A stretch of DNA of 64,000 bases, taken from NCBI GenBank assembly GCA_016124615.1, contig WGNF01000004.1, forward strand, positions 248,001 to 312,000, read 5' to 3'. Below the pieces are notes generated by a model. It ran no database searches and was not told the DNA's origin. It saw only the letters and a program-made list of their open reading frames with translations. Position 1 is the first letter of the stretch. Every line of letters begins with the position of its first letter. The stretch comes from Paracoccaceae bacterium. GTDB taxonomy: Bacteria > Pseudomonadota > Alphaproteobacteria > Rhodobacterales > Rhodobacteraceae. Shown in pieces: positions 1 to 7,214 of this stretch. Position numbers and translations under genes: made by a program.

Positions 1-447
1 GCCAAGGATCTGGGCGCGCGGTTCCGCGCCGACCGGCTGCCGCTGATGACCAGCTTGCAGATGGCGCTGCTGGCCGCGCGGGCCGAGGGGCTGATCTGCC
101 TTGACGGGGTCTACAACGCGTTCAAGGACGATAACGGCCACAAGGCCGAATGCGCACAGGGCCGCGATCTGGGCTTTGACGGCAAGACCATCATCCACCC
201 GCGCCAGATCGCCGTGGCGAACGCCGCCTTCGCCCCCGGCGAGGATGAAATCGACCTGGCCCGGCGCCAGATCGAAGCCTTCGAGGCCGCACAGGCGCAG
301 GGCAAGGGCGTGGCGGTGGTGGACGGCAAGATTGTCGAGAACCTGCATATCGTGACGGCCCGCCAGACCCTGGCCAAGGCTGAAGCGATTGCGGAATTGA
401 CCGCCCTGCATGCGGCGCAGGAAGAGAAACTCGTCCAGGAAGCATAA
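1..447 (+). CDS. mcl1: L-malyl-CoA/beta-methylmalyl-CoA lyase, C-terminal part
   Basis: This is the last 148 codons of a CitE-like (HpcH/HpaI aldolase superfamily) lyase; the start lies before the window. Mcl1 reversibly cleaves L-malyl-CoA to acetyl-CoA and glyoxylate, and beta-methylmalyl-CoA to propionyl-CoA and glyoxylate, in the ethylmalonyl-CoA pathway. The fragment holds the conserved stretches LDGVYNAFKD and GFDGKTIIHPRQI, typical of the C-terminal half of malyl-CoA lyases. The identity is supported by mesaconyl-CoA hydratase two genes downstream, whose product is the Mcl1 substrate. The family is about 320 residues long, so a bit under half is seen. Calling it mcl1 rather than a generic CitE-like gene rests mainly on this linkage. 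Confidence 0.85.
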   Translation, partial: AKDLGARFRADRLPLMTSLQMALLAARAEGLICLDGVYNAFKDDNGHKAECAQGRDLGFDGKTIIHPRQIAVANAAFAPGEDEIDLARRQIEAFEAAQAQGKGVAVVDGKIVENLHIVTARQTLAKAEAIAELTALHAAQEEKLVQEA

Positions 448-457
448 GGGAAATCGC

Positions 458-1012
458 ATGGCACTTCTGATCCTCGGGGTGGCGTTCTGGTATGTGTCGC
501 ATCTGTTCAAGCGCATCGCGCCCGGTGCGCGTCTGGCGATGGGCGATCGCGGCAAGGGCGCGGTGGCGGTCGGGCTGGCGATTGCGCTGGTGCTGATGGT
601 GATCGGCTACCGGTCGGTGCCGAACATGCCCAACCTGATCCTGATCCCCGGCAACGGGCACCTGAACAACACGCTGATGCTGATCGCGGTGGTGGTATTC
701 GGCGCGGGCATGTCGAAGGGCGTGCTGTGGACCTATATCCGGCACCCGATGCTGTGGGGCACCGCGCTTTGGGCGCTGGCGCACCTGACGGTGCGCAATG
801 ATGTTCCCTCGATCATCCTCTTCGGCGGCATGGGTCTGTGGGCGCTGATCACGATTGCGGTGATCAACCGCGCCGGGCCGTGGCAACGCCCGGCCTCGGG
901 CGGGATCAAGCGCGATGGCGTGCTCGTGGTGATCGCGCTGGTGATGTACGGGCTGATCACCGGCATCCACATGGCGTTCGGCTACAACCCGTTCCTGGGA
1001 ATGTACGCGTGA
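458..1012 (+). CDS. NnrU-family integral membrane protein
   Basis: A 184-residue hydrophobic protein with about five to six membrane segments and the conserved stretch YIRHPMLWGTALWALAHL, which matches the NnrU family. NnrU was first named in denitrifiers next to nitrite/nitric oxide respiration genes, but its biochemical function is unknown. Here it sits between mcl1 (10-bp gap) and mch (4-bp overlap), so it is co-transcribed with central carbon genes and not with denitrification genes. The start ATG at 458 follows AAGGGAAATC. Its role in this operon cannot be told from the sequence. Confidence 0.85.
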   Translation: MALLILGVAFWYVSHLFKRIAPGARLAMGDRGKGAVAVGLAIALVLMVIGYRSVPNMPNLILIPGNGHLNNTLMLIAVVVFGAGMSKGVLWTYIRHPMLWGTALWALAHLTVRNDVPSIILFGGMGLWALITIAVINRAGPWQRPASGGIKRDGVLVVIALVMYGLITGIHMAFGYNPFLGMYA

Positions 1013-2046
1013 GCGGCAGGAAGACCAATTCGGGCCGCTTTTTCGAGGATTACCGGGTGGGCGAGGTGATCGCCCATGCGGTTCCGCGCACCGTGTCGGG
1101 CGGCGAGCGGGCGCTGTATCACGCACTCTACCCGGCGCGCGGCGCGCTTTATTCCTCGGACGAATTCGCGCGGGCCTGCGGGCTGCCGATGTCGCCGATC
1201 GACGATCTGGCGGCGTTCCATCTGGTCTTCGGCAAGACGGTGCCGGACATTTCGCTGAATGCGGTGGCGAACCTTGGCTATGCCGAAGGGCGCTGGCTGC
1301 GCCCGGTCTGGCCGGGGGATACGCTGCGCGCCTCGTCAGAGGTGATCGGGGTCAAGGAAAACTCCAACGGCACCTCGGGCGTGGTCTGGGTGCGCACCAC
1401 CGGCGTGAACCAGCATGACGTGCCGGTGATCGACTATGTCCGCTGGGTCATGGTGCGCAAACGCGGCACCGGGGCGGCGCCGGAACCGGTGGTGCCGGTG
1501 CTGGCGAAAGCGGTCGAGGCCACGGCGCTGGTGGTGCCGGAAGGGCTGCACTTCGAAGGGTACGATTTCACTCTGGCGGGCGAGCCGCATCGCTGGGCCG
1601 ACTATGCGGTGGGCGAGAAGATCGACCACGTCGATGGCATGACCATCGAAGAGGCCGAACACATGCTGGCCACGCGCCTGTGGCAGAACACCGCCAAGGT
1701 GCATTTCGACGCGACGCAGCGGGCGGGCGGCCAACGCCTGATCTATGGCGGCCACGTGATCTCGATGGCGCGGGCGCTGAGCTTCAACGGGCTGGCCAAT
1801 GCGCAGATGATCGTGGCGCTGAACGGGGGGGCCCATGCGAACCCCTGTTTTGCCGGCGATACGGTGCGGGCCTGGTCGGAAGTGCTGGACAAGGCCGAAA
1901 CCGCGGTGCCTTCGGTCGGGGCGCTGCGGCTGCGGCTGGTGGCGGTCAAACACGGCGCAGAGGCGTTCGCGCTGAAGGGCGAGGATGGCAAATACCGGCC
2001 CGAGGTGTTGCTGGACCTTGACTACTGGGCGCTGATTCCACGCTGA
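1009..2046 (+). CDS. mch: Mesaconyl-CoA hydratase
   Basis: The 345-residue product belongs to the MaoC/hotdog hydratase group. It is made of two hotdog-like halves (about 1-155 and 175-345), consistent with mesaconyl-CoA hydratase (beta-methylmalyl-CoA dehydratase), which interconverts mesaconyl-CoA and beta-methylmalyl-CoA. Motifs seen are FFEDYRVGE near the N terminus, LYHALYPARGALYSSDEFA, and the second-half hotdog stretch LIYGGHVISMARALSFNG. The start is GTG at 1009, which overlaps the nnrU stop as GTGA; no better in-frame start with this spacing is present. Length and the mcl1 linkage both fit. The downstream region carries the putative double operator of the sdh operon. Confidence 0.9.
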   Translation: MSGRKTNSGRFFEDYRVGEVIAHAVPRTVSGGERALYHALYPARGALYSSDEFARACGLPMSPIDDLAAFHLVFGKTVPDISLNAVANLGYAEGRWLRPVWPGDTLRASSEVIGVKENSNGTSGVVWVRTTGVNQHDVPVIDYVRWVMVRKRGTGAAPEPVVPVLAKAVEATALVVPEGLHFEGYDFTLAGEPHRWADYAVGEKIDHVDGMTIEEAEHMLATRLWQNTAKVHFDATQRAGGQRLIYGGHVISMARALSFNGLANAQMIVALNGGAHANPCFAGDTVRAWSEVLDKAETAVPSVGALRLRLVAVKHGAEAFALKGEDGKYRPEVLLDLDYWALIPR

Positions 2047-2065
2047 GTCGCCGGGCGGCCGATCC

Positions 2066-2096
2066 TGTGATCACACAATTTACGAGTGTGATCACA
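2066..2096 (+). promoter_or_regulatory. Tandem palindromic operator upstream of sdhC
   Basis: Two perfect copies of the 10-bp palindrome TGTGATCACA lie at 2066-2075 and 2087-2096, 21 bp from start to start (two helical turns), in the 199-bp gap between mch and sdhC. The distal edge is about 150 bp before the sdhC start. The same paired arrangement, in the same orientation relative to the gene, occurs upstream of sucC at 37585-37615. A binding site for a regulator shared by both TCA operons is inferred; the regulator is not identified. A CRP-type site is unlikely because the usual 6-bp spacer between half sites is missing. Confidence 0.7.
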
Positions 2097-2245
2097 AACT
2101 TCATTTTTTCTGCACTTGCATCGTGTTTTGGACCGTTCCCCGCGTCTCGGCGCGTGACTTGTGCAAAAAAAAGGCTATTGATCGTGCCCAACGGCGGGTG
2201 TTCCCCACGAGTGGAGCGGCCCGTATCGGAAAAAAGGGAACCCTC

Positions 2246-2632
2246 ATGGCTGACGTGAACCGGGGCAACCGGCCGCTTTCCCCGCATCTGCAGATTTATC
2301 GGCCGCAGATCACCACCATAATGTCGATCGTGCATCGCATCACCGGTGTCGGCCTTGGCCTGACGGCGTTCCTGATCGTCTGGTGGTTCGTCGCGGCGGC
2401 CATCTCGCCGGGTTATTTCGCCTTTGTCGACGGGCTGCTGACCTCGTGGATCGGCATTCTGGTCATGGTCATCTCGCTCTGGGCGCTGTGGTACCACCTG
2501 CTGAACGGTATCCGCCACCTGCGCTGGGACATGGGCCTTGGCCTTGGGATCGGCGAATCCGCCCGCTCGGGCTGGATCGTCGTCGGGTTGTCGGTCGTGC
2601 TGACCGTGCTGACCATCATCGTGGTCGTCTGA
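2246..2632 (+). CDS. sdhC: Succinate dehydrogenase cytochrome b556 subunit
   Basis: The 128-residue membrane anchor of complex II helps bind heme b and ubiquinone in the inner membrane. It shows the SdhC signature RPLSPHLQIYRPQ followed by SIVHRITGVGLG, and the heme-ligand stretch HLLNGIRHLRWD at about residue 85-96, with three membrane helices. ATG 2246 was chosen over upstream in-frame starts because it yields the family's standard N terminus (ADVNRGNRPLSPHLQIY). It is the first gene of sdhC-sdhD-sdhA-lipoprotein-sdhB, 14 bp before sdhD. Confidence 0.95.
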   Translation: MADVNRGNRPLSPHLQIYRPQITTIMSIVHRITGVGLGLTAFLIVWWFVAAAISPGYFAFVDGLLTSWIGILVMVISLWALWYHLLNGIRHLRWDMGLGLGIGESARSGWIVVGLSVVLTVLTIIVVV

Positions 2633-2646
2633 AGGCGGGGGAACCG

Positions 2647-3027
2647 ATGTCTTACAAAACCGATTACGCGCGCGTTCACGGGCTGGGTTCGGCCAAGAGC
2701 GGCACCGAACACTTCATCGTGCAGCGGCTGACGGCAATCGCGCTGGTGCCGCTGGTGCTGGCGTTCCTGTTGCCCTTCGCGCATGCGCTGGGGGCCGGTC
2801 ACGCGGCAACACTGGCGATCTATCGCAACCCGGTGAATGCCATCATCGCGCTGGCGACGATGATTGCGGTGTTCCAGCACGTGCGCCTTGGGGTGCAGGT
2901 GGTGATTGAGGATTACGTTCCGGCCGGGCGGCACCGGTTGCGCTGGCTGGTGGCAAACGCGCTGGTCTGGCGCGCCCTGATGCTGGCCGGGATTTTCGCC
3001 GTGCTCAAGATCGCCCTGGGCGCGTGA
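2647..3027 (+). CDS. sdhD: Succinate dehydrogenase hydrophobic membrane anchor
   Basis: A 126-residue protein with three hydrophobic segments. GLGSAKSGTEHFIVQRLTA near residue 11-29 and FQHVRLGVQVVIEDYV near 78-93 are typical of alphaproteobacterial SdhD; the His in FQHVRLG is the likely second heme b ligand. The start ATG 2647 follows GGCGGGGGAACCG closely. It sits 14 bp upstream of sdhA in the same operon. Confidence 0.93.
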   Translation: MSYKTDYARVHGLGSAKSGTEHFIVQRLTAIALVPLVLAFLLPFAHALGAGHAATLAIYRNPVNAIIALATMIAVFQHVRLGVQVVIEDYVPAGRHRLRWLVANALVWRALMLAGIFAVLKIALGA

Positions 3028-3041
3028 CGGGAGAATAGAAA

Positions 3042-4844
3042 ATGGCGGCTTACGAATATGAAACGCACGACTACGACGTGGTCGTGGTGGGGGCGGGCGG
3101 CGCGGGCCTGCGGGCCACGCTGGGGATGGCGGAACAGGGTCTGCGCACCGCCTGCGTAACCAAGGTGTTCCCGACCCGGTCGCATACCGTGGCGGCGCAG
3201 GGCGGCATTGCGGCCAGCCTGTCGAACATGGGCCCCGACCACTGGCAGTGGCACATGTATGACACCGTGAAGGGGTCCGACTGGCTGGGCGACACCGACG
3301 CGATGGAATACCTCGCCCGCGAGGCGCCGAAGGCGGTTTACGAACTTGAACACTACGGCGTGCCGTTCAGCCGCACCGAAGAGGGCAAGATCTACCAGCG
3401 CCCGTTCGGCGGCCACACGACCGAGTTTGGCGAAGGCCCGCCGGTGCAGCGCACCTGCGCCGCCGCCGACCGCACCGGCCACGCGATCCTGCACACGCTT
3501 TACGGCCAGTCGCTGAAGAACAACGCGGAATTCTTCATCGAATATTTCGCCATCGACCTGATCATCACCGATGGCGCCTGCACCGGCGTCGTCTGCTGGA
3601 AGCTCGACGACGGCACCATCCACGTCTTCAACGCCAAGATGACGGTGCTGGCCACCGGCGGTTACGGCCGCGCCTTCTTCTCGGCGACCTCGGCGCATAC
3701 CTGCACCGGCGATGGCGGCGGCATGGTGGCGCGCGCGGGCCTGCCGCTGCAAGACATGGAATTCGTGCAATTCCACCCGACCGGCATCTATGGCGCCGGT
3801 TGCCTGATCACCGAGGGCGTGCGCGGCGAGGGCGGATACCTCACCAACTCCAACGGCGAACGGTTCATGGAGCGGTACGCGCCGCATTACAAAGACCTCG
3901 CCAGCCGCGATGTGGTCAGCCGCTGCATGACGATCGAGATCCGCGAAGGCCGCGGCGTCGGACCCGAGAAGGATCACATCTTCCTGAACCTCAGCCACCT
4001 GCCGCCGGAAACACTGGCGCTGCGGCTGCCGGGCATTTCGGAAAGCGCGCGCATCTTTGCCGGCGTCGACGTGACCAAGGAACCGATCCCGGTGCTGCCG
4101 ACCGTGCACTACAACATGGGCGGCATTCCGACGAACTATTGGGGTGAGGTGCTGAACCCGACCGCCGAAGCGCCGGATGCCGTCTTCCCCGGCCTGATGG
4201 CGGTGGGCGAGGCGGGCTGTGCCAGCGTTCACGGCGCCAACCGGCTCGGTTCGAACTCGCTGATCGACCTTGTGGTGTTCGGCCGCGCGGCGGCGATCCG
4301 CGCCGGGCAGATCGTCAACCCGGAAACCGCGGCCCCCGCCACCAACAAGGCCAGCGTCGACAAGGCGCTGGACCGGTTCGACGGGCTGCGCCACGCCAAT
4401 GGCGGCACGCCGACGGCCGAGCTTCGGCTGGAAATGCAGAAAACCATGCAATCCGACGCCGCGGTGTTCCGCGCCGACAAATCGCTGGCCGAGGGCGTGA
4501 AGAAGATGGACGCGGTGGCTGCCAAGGTGGCCGACCTGAAGGTGACCGACCGCAGCATGGTTTGGAACAGCGACCTGATGGAAACGCTGGAACTGACCAA
4601 CCTGATGCCGAACGCGCTGGCCACCATCGTGGCGGCCGAGGCGCGCAAGGAAAGCCGCGGCGCCCATGCGCACGAGGATTATCCGAACCGCGACGACGTC
4701 AACTGGCGCAAGCACAGCCTGGCCCATGTCGACGGCGCCAAGGTCACGCTGGATTACCGCCCCGTGCACCTCGACCCGCTGACGACCGAGGCCGAGGGCG
4801 GGATCGCGCTGCCGCGGATCGCCCCCAAGGCGCGGGTGTACTGA
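3042..4844 (+). CDS. sdhA: Succinate dehydrogenase flavoprotein subunit
   Basis: This 600-residue catalytic subunit oxidises succinate to fumarate and passes electrons to the SdhB clusters. The Rossmann FAD motif VVVGAGGAG is at about 15-23, the covalent FAD attachment motif [11 protein letters not shown] includes His48, and the catalytic region [11 protein letters not shown] with Arg261 is present. HNMGGI-type substrate-loop residues occur in [12 protein letters not shown], and the C-terminal capping/helical domain is complete. Length is standard (about 590-600). It is separated from sdhD by 14 bp and is followed after 1 bp by a small lipoprotein gene and not directly by sdhB. Confidence 0.97.
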   Translation: MAAYEYETHDYDVVVVGAGGAGLRATLGMAEQGLRTACVTKVFPTRSHTVAAQGGIAASLSNMGPDHWQWHMYDTVKGSDWLGDTDAMEYLAREAPKAVYELEHYGVPFSRTEEGKIYQRPFGGHTTEFGEGPPVQRTCAAADRTGHAILHTLYGQSLKNNAEFFIEYFAIDLIITDGACTGVVCWKLDDGTIHVFNAKMTVLATGGYGRAFFSATSAHTCTGDGGGMVARAGLPLQDMEFVQFHPTGIYGAGCLITEGVRGEGGYLTNSNGERFMERYAPHYKDLASRDVVSRCMTIEIREGRGVGPEKDHIFLNLSHLPPETLALRLPGISESARIFAGVDVTKEPIPVLPTVHYNMGGIPTNYWGEVLNPTAEAPDAVFPGLMAVGEAGCASVHGANRLGSNSLIDLVVFGRAAAIRAGQIVNPETAAPATNKASVDKALDRFDGLRHANGGTPTAELRLEMQKTMQSDAAVFRADKSLAEGVKKMDAVAAKVADLKVTDRSMVWNSDLMETLELTNLMPNALATIVAAEARKESRGAHAHEDYPNRDDVNWRKHSLAHVDGAKVTLDYRPVHLDPLTTEAEGGIALPRIAPKARVY

Positions 4845-4845
4845 G

Positions 4846-5151
4846 ATGCGCGGCCTGTCGGCCAGCGCGGCGCTGACGCTGGCGGCCCTTGCGGCCGCCT
4901 GCGGGCCCGTGCCGGTCGAACAGGCCGAAGCCGACTGCTTTCGTCAGGCGCAGCTTGCCAGCCACCCGCGCGGCACGGTGTCGCTGGGCGTCGGCACGGG
5001 CGGCGCGCGCTACGCCGGGGCGGATATCACGATCAGCTCCGACTACCTGATGGGGCACGACCCCGCGCAAGTCTACGCCTCCTGCGTGCAGCAGGAATCC
5101 GGCCAGCCGCCCCGGCGGCCGCTTTACGACAGACCCGATTGGAAGGGATGA
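4846..5151 (+). CDS. Small putative lipoprotein encoded inside the sdh operon
   Basis: A 101-residue product with an N-terminal hydrophobic stretch (about 4-18) ending in LAALAAAC, a plausible lipobox with Cys19 as the lipidated residue. The mature part has two further Cys (about 31 and 85) and no recognised domain. It lies 1 bp after sdhA and 3 bp before sdhB, so it must be co-expressed with complex II. Function is unknown; an envelope protein that merely shares the operon is as likely as a complex II accessory factor. A signal peptide plus tight coupling argues that it is a real gene. Confidence 0.75.
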   Translation: MRGLSASAALTLAALAAACGPVPVEQAEADCFRQAQLASHPRGTVSLGVGTGGARYAGADITISSDYLMGHDPAQVYASCVQQESGQPPRRPLYDRPDWKG

Positions 5152-5154
5152 CCG

Positions 5155-5934
5155 ATGGTCCAGTTCACGCTTCCCAAGAACTCGAAAATCCGCACCGGCA
5201 AGACCTGGCCGCGGCCCGAGGGCGCGACCAACGTGCGCAAGTTCATGATCTATCGCTGGACGCCGGATGACGGCGAAACTCCGCGCGTCGATACCTATTT
5301 CATCGACATGGACAAGTGCGGCCCGATGGTTCTGGACGCCCTGATCAAGATCAAGAACGAGATCGACCCGACGCTGACCTTCCGCCGGTCCTGCCGCGAG
5401 GGCATCTGCGGCAGCTGCGCGATGAACATCGACGGCATCAACACGCTGGCCTGCATCTATGGGCTGGACGAGATCAAGGGCGACGTGAAGATCTACCCGC
5501 TGCCGCACATGCCGGTGGTGAAGGATCTGATCCCCGACCTGACGCATTTCTACGCCCAGCACGCCTCGATCATGCCGTGGCTGGAAACCAAAACCAGCCG
5601 CCCGGCGAAAGAATGGCGCCAGTCGATCGAAGATCGCGCCAAGCTCGACGGGCTTTACGAATGCGTGATGTGCGCCTCGTGCAGCACCTCTTGCCCCAGC
5701 TATTGGTGGAACGGCGACAAATACCTCGGGCCGGCGGCGTTGCTGCACGCCTACCGCTGGATCATCGACAGCCGCGACGAGGCGACCGGCGAGCGGCTGG
5801 ACGATCTGGAAGATCCGTTCAAGCTTTACCGCTGCCACACGATCATGAACTGCACCAAGACCTGCCCGAAGGGCCTGAACCCGGCCAAGGCGATCGCCGA
5901 GATCAAGAAGATGATGGTGGAACGGGTGGCTTGA
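5155..5934 (+). CDS. sdhB: Succinate dehydrogenase iron-sulfur subunit
   Basis: The 259-residue electron-transfer subunit has all three cluster sites: [2Fe-2S] ligands Cys80, Cys85, Cys88 and Cys100 (CREGICGSC); then Cys170, 173, 176 and 180 ([11 protein letters not shown]); and Cys227, 233 and 237 ([14 protein letters not shown]). Length is normal. The start ATG 5155 follows GGAAGGGATGACC. The last 27 codons exist a second time at 6818-6900, diverged and frameshifted. The gene is intact, but its present 3' end may have been supplied by the inserted DNA that follows. Confidence 0.97.
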   Translation: MVQFTLPKNSKIRTGKTWPRPEGATNVRKFMIYRWTPDDGETPRVDTYFIDMDKCGPMVLDALIKIKNEIDPTLTFRRSCREGICGSCAMNIDGINTLACIYGLDEIKGDVKIYPLPHMPVVKDLIPDLTHFYAQHASIMPWLETKTSRPAKEWRQSIEDRAKLDGLYECVMCASCSTSCPSYWWNGDKYLGPAALLHAYRWIIDSRDEATGERLDDLEDPFKLYRCHTIMNCTKTCPKGLNPAKAIAEIKKMMVERVA

Positions 5935-5936
5935 GG
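5854..5936 (+). repeat. Proximal copy of the duplicated sdhB 3' end
   Basis: This segment, covering the last codons and stop of sdhB, is repeated in direct orientation at 6818-6900. The copies differ by about seven substitutions and a 2-bp indel over roughly 83 bp; several early differences are silent third-position changes (for example GGC/GGG and ATC/ATT). The pair brackets about 880 bp of AT-richer DNA with one orphan gene. A short inverted repeat (GAGGCTTC at 5933-5940, GAAGCCTC at 5962-5969) overlaps the stop codon at the inner edge. Confidence 0.85.
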
Positions 5937-6128
5937 CTTCGTGAGCCTCCTCAGATTCTGTGAAGCCTCCGGATCTGCGCGACGACGTTTTGTCGGTTGC
6001 GGCAGCCAGACGGTGTTGCTGCCACGATTGCTACGCCCACGTGGAAATGCAACGCAATATGCTTGCCTCGGTGCTCAACCTGTTCGACAGTAAATCCTTC
6101 CGACTGGCACCAAAGCACATAGTCTCGT

Positions 6129-6683
6129 TCAATCTTCCGCATGATTGATCTCCAGCTTCAGATCGGCAAAGAACTTGCGGGCACGCTCGCGAAGCATAAG
6201 GGCAGAAACCCACTCGGACTCCCGAGGGAACTTGAACCAAAGGTCGCGCCAAGCGTTTCGGCTGGTTCCCGAGGCAACTTTTGATGCCCATTCGGATGGT
6301 GAAAAAGAGCCGGACTCGTCACAAATCTTGCCTTCTTTCACTGATCCGAAGTGGAGCCGTCCGTCGTAGAGCATCCGCACCTCGGAACCCGCTGGAATGG
6401 ACACCTCCTTCCAGATGAGCGGGGCGTGTGCAGCCATCTTAGCTGCCTTTTCCTTATCCGCGTCTTTCTTCCACTCCTCTAAGATTTCAGGGTATTGGGC
6501 CGACAGGAACTCAATGGTCCTGTCCTCGAACCAGTCATGGACAAAGGTGTCGGCGCCCCTCTGGATCGCAGCATCCAACTGCTCCAACGCCAAGATCACT
6601 GGATTGAGCCGACCGTCGGAAAACCTCACGATGTCGTCGTAGAGGTCCCGTGGAAAGGGCACGTAGAGAACATCGTTAGACAT
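6129..6683 (-). CDS. Orphan protein with RAMA/DUF4357-like C-terminal region
   Basis: A 184-residue soluble protein with no signal peptide or membrane segment. Residues 1-85 are mostly charged helices (LYDDIVRFSDGRLNPVI, then EILEEWKKDADKEKAAK). Residues about 98-152 resemble the RAMA/DUF4357 fold seen in restriction and methylase-associated proteins: RMLYDGRLHFGSV, then FSPSEWASKV, then RNAWRDLWFKFP. This domain call is pattern recognition only. The start ATG 6683 has GGAG 7 bp upstream and a good promoter (6721-6749). Base composition is near 50% GC against about two thirds GC around it, and the gene lies antisense to sdh between the two sdhB tails. Transfer is likely; function is unknown. 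Confidence 0.75.
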   Translation of the reverse strand: MSNDVLYVPFPRDLYDDIVRFSDGRLNPVILALEQLDAAIQRGADTFVHDWFEDRTIEFLSAQYPEILEEWKKDADKEKAAKMAAHAPLIWKEVSIPAGSEVRMLYDGRLHFGSVKEGKICDESGSFSPSEWASKVASGTSRNAWRDLWFKFPRESEWVSALMLRERARKFFADLKLEINHAED

Positions 6684-6720
6684 TTTCAGCTCCGTTTCTG
6701 AATTTTTCAGTTGCCACAGC

Positions 6721-6749
6721 ACTATTGTTGATTCCCTACCGCGAGTCAA
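6721..6749 (-). promoter_or_regulatory. Putative sigma-70-type promoter of the orphan gene
   Basis: Read on the minus strand, TTGACT (6749-6744) and AATAGT (6726-6721) are separated by 17 bp and lie about 40 bp before the ATG at 6683. GTTGA and TCAAC flank the -35 region as an inverted repeat, possibly an operator. The site lies in the AT-rich insertion, so the orphan gene probably has its own expression signal. Confidence 0.5.
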
Positions 6750-6817
6750 CGAAATAGGACTCTTTGGTTGGCAAATCGCAAACTATGGCTATTTCGGCAC
6801 TATTTTTGCGCACGCAT

Positions 6818-6900
6818 ACCAAAACCTGCCCGAAGGGGTTGAACCCGGCCAAGGCGATTGCCGAGATCAAAAAGAGATGATGGTGGAACGGGTGGTGTAG
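6818..6900 (+). pseudogene. Remnant of the sdhB 3' end
   Basis: The sequence encodes [18 protein letters not shown] as in sdhB residues 234-251. A 2-bp insertion in the run after ATCAA then shifts the frame, although the nucleotides for the last codons (GATGATGGTGGAACGGGTGG) are still present. It has no start and cannot make protein. It is followed by a strong intrinsic terminator at 6926, which suggests that this distal copy marks the original end of the sdh operon before the insertion. Confidence 0.85.
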
Positions 6901-6925
6901 GCCCCCTGCTCCGCCTATCCTGACC

Positions 6926-6956
6926 AAGGCCCCGCCCGGCGCGGGGCCTTTTCTTT
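6926..6956 (+). terminator. Intrinsic terminator, probably the ancestral end of the sdh operon
   Basis: A perfect 10-bp stem (AAGGCCCCGC / GCGGGGCCTT) with a 5-base loop CCGGC is followed by TTCTTT. It lies 26 bp after the sdhB remnant. In the present arrangement it is nearly 1 kb from the functional sdhB stop. Confidence 0.85.
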
Positions 6957-6967
6957 GCGAGACCCTC

Positions 6968-7165
6968 ATGGCCCTTTTCCCCTTCGTCATCATCGCCGTC
7001 TTCGTCGGCATGTGGCTGGCGCGGCGCGGGTCGACGCTGACGCGGGAATGCCGGTGGCGGGCCGATGGCGATGCGGGGCAGTATCGCTGCGCGGCCTGCG
7101 GCGCGGTCTGCACCCTGCCGCCGGGCAAGAAGCCGCGCCAGTGCCTGAAACCCCCACCCGCTTGA
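6968..7165 (+). CDS. Small membrane-anchored Cys-rich protein
   Basis: A 65-residue protein with one N-terminal hydrophobic helix (about 3-18, LFPFVIIAVFVGMWLA) and a basic/Cys-rich tail with C28, C41, C44, C48 and C59. CAACGAVC resembles a zinc-ribbon half. Upstream is the 6926 terminator, so it needs its own promoter; none is obvious. The ribosome site (GCGAGA) is weak. The helix plus Cys pairs make it a credible gene, but its function is unknown. Confidence 0.55.
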   Translation: MALFPFVIIAVFVGMWLARRGSTLTRECRWRADGDAGQYRCAACGAVCTLPPGKKPRQCLKPPPA

Positions 7166-7214
7166 CGACCAATCGGGCGCACCGCATCGTGGCCGCGACC
7201 CGAGGGGAGCCGAA

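Noticed and set aside
2066..2096. CRP or FNR binding sites upstream of sdhC
   Set aside because: CRP needs TGTGA and TCACA separated by 6 bp and FNR needs TTGAT-N4-ATCAA; here the half sites abut with no spacer.
2913..4769. A 618-codon minus-strand open frame antisense to sdhA
   Set aside because: sdhA carries all catalytic motifs; the antisense frame is a composition effect.
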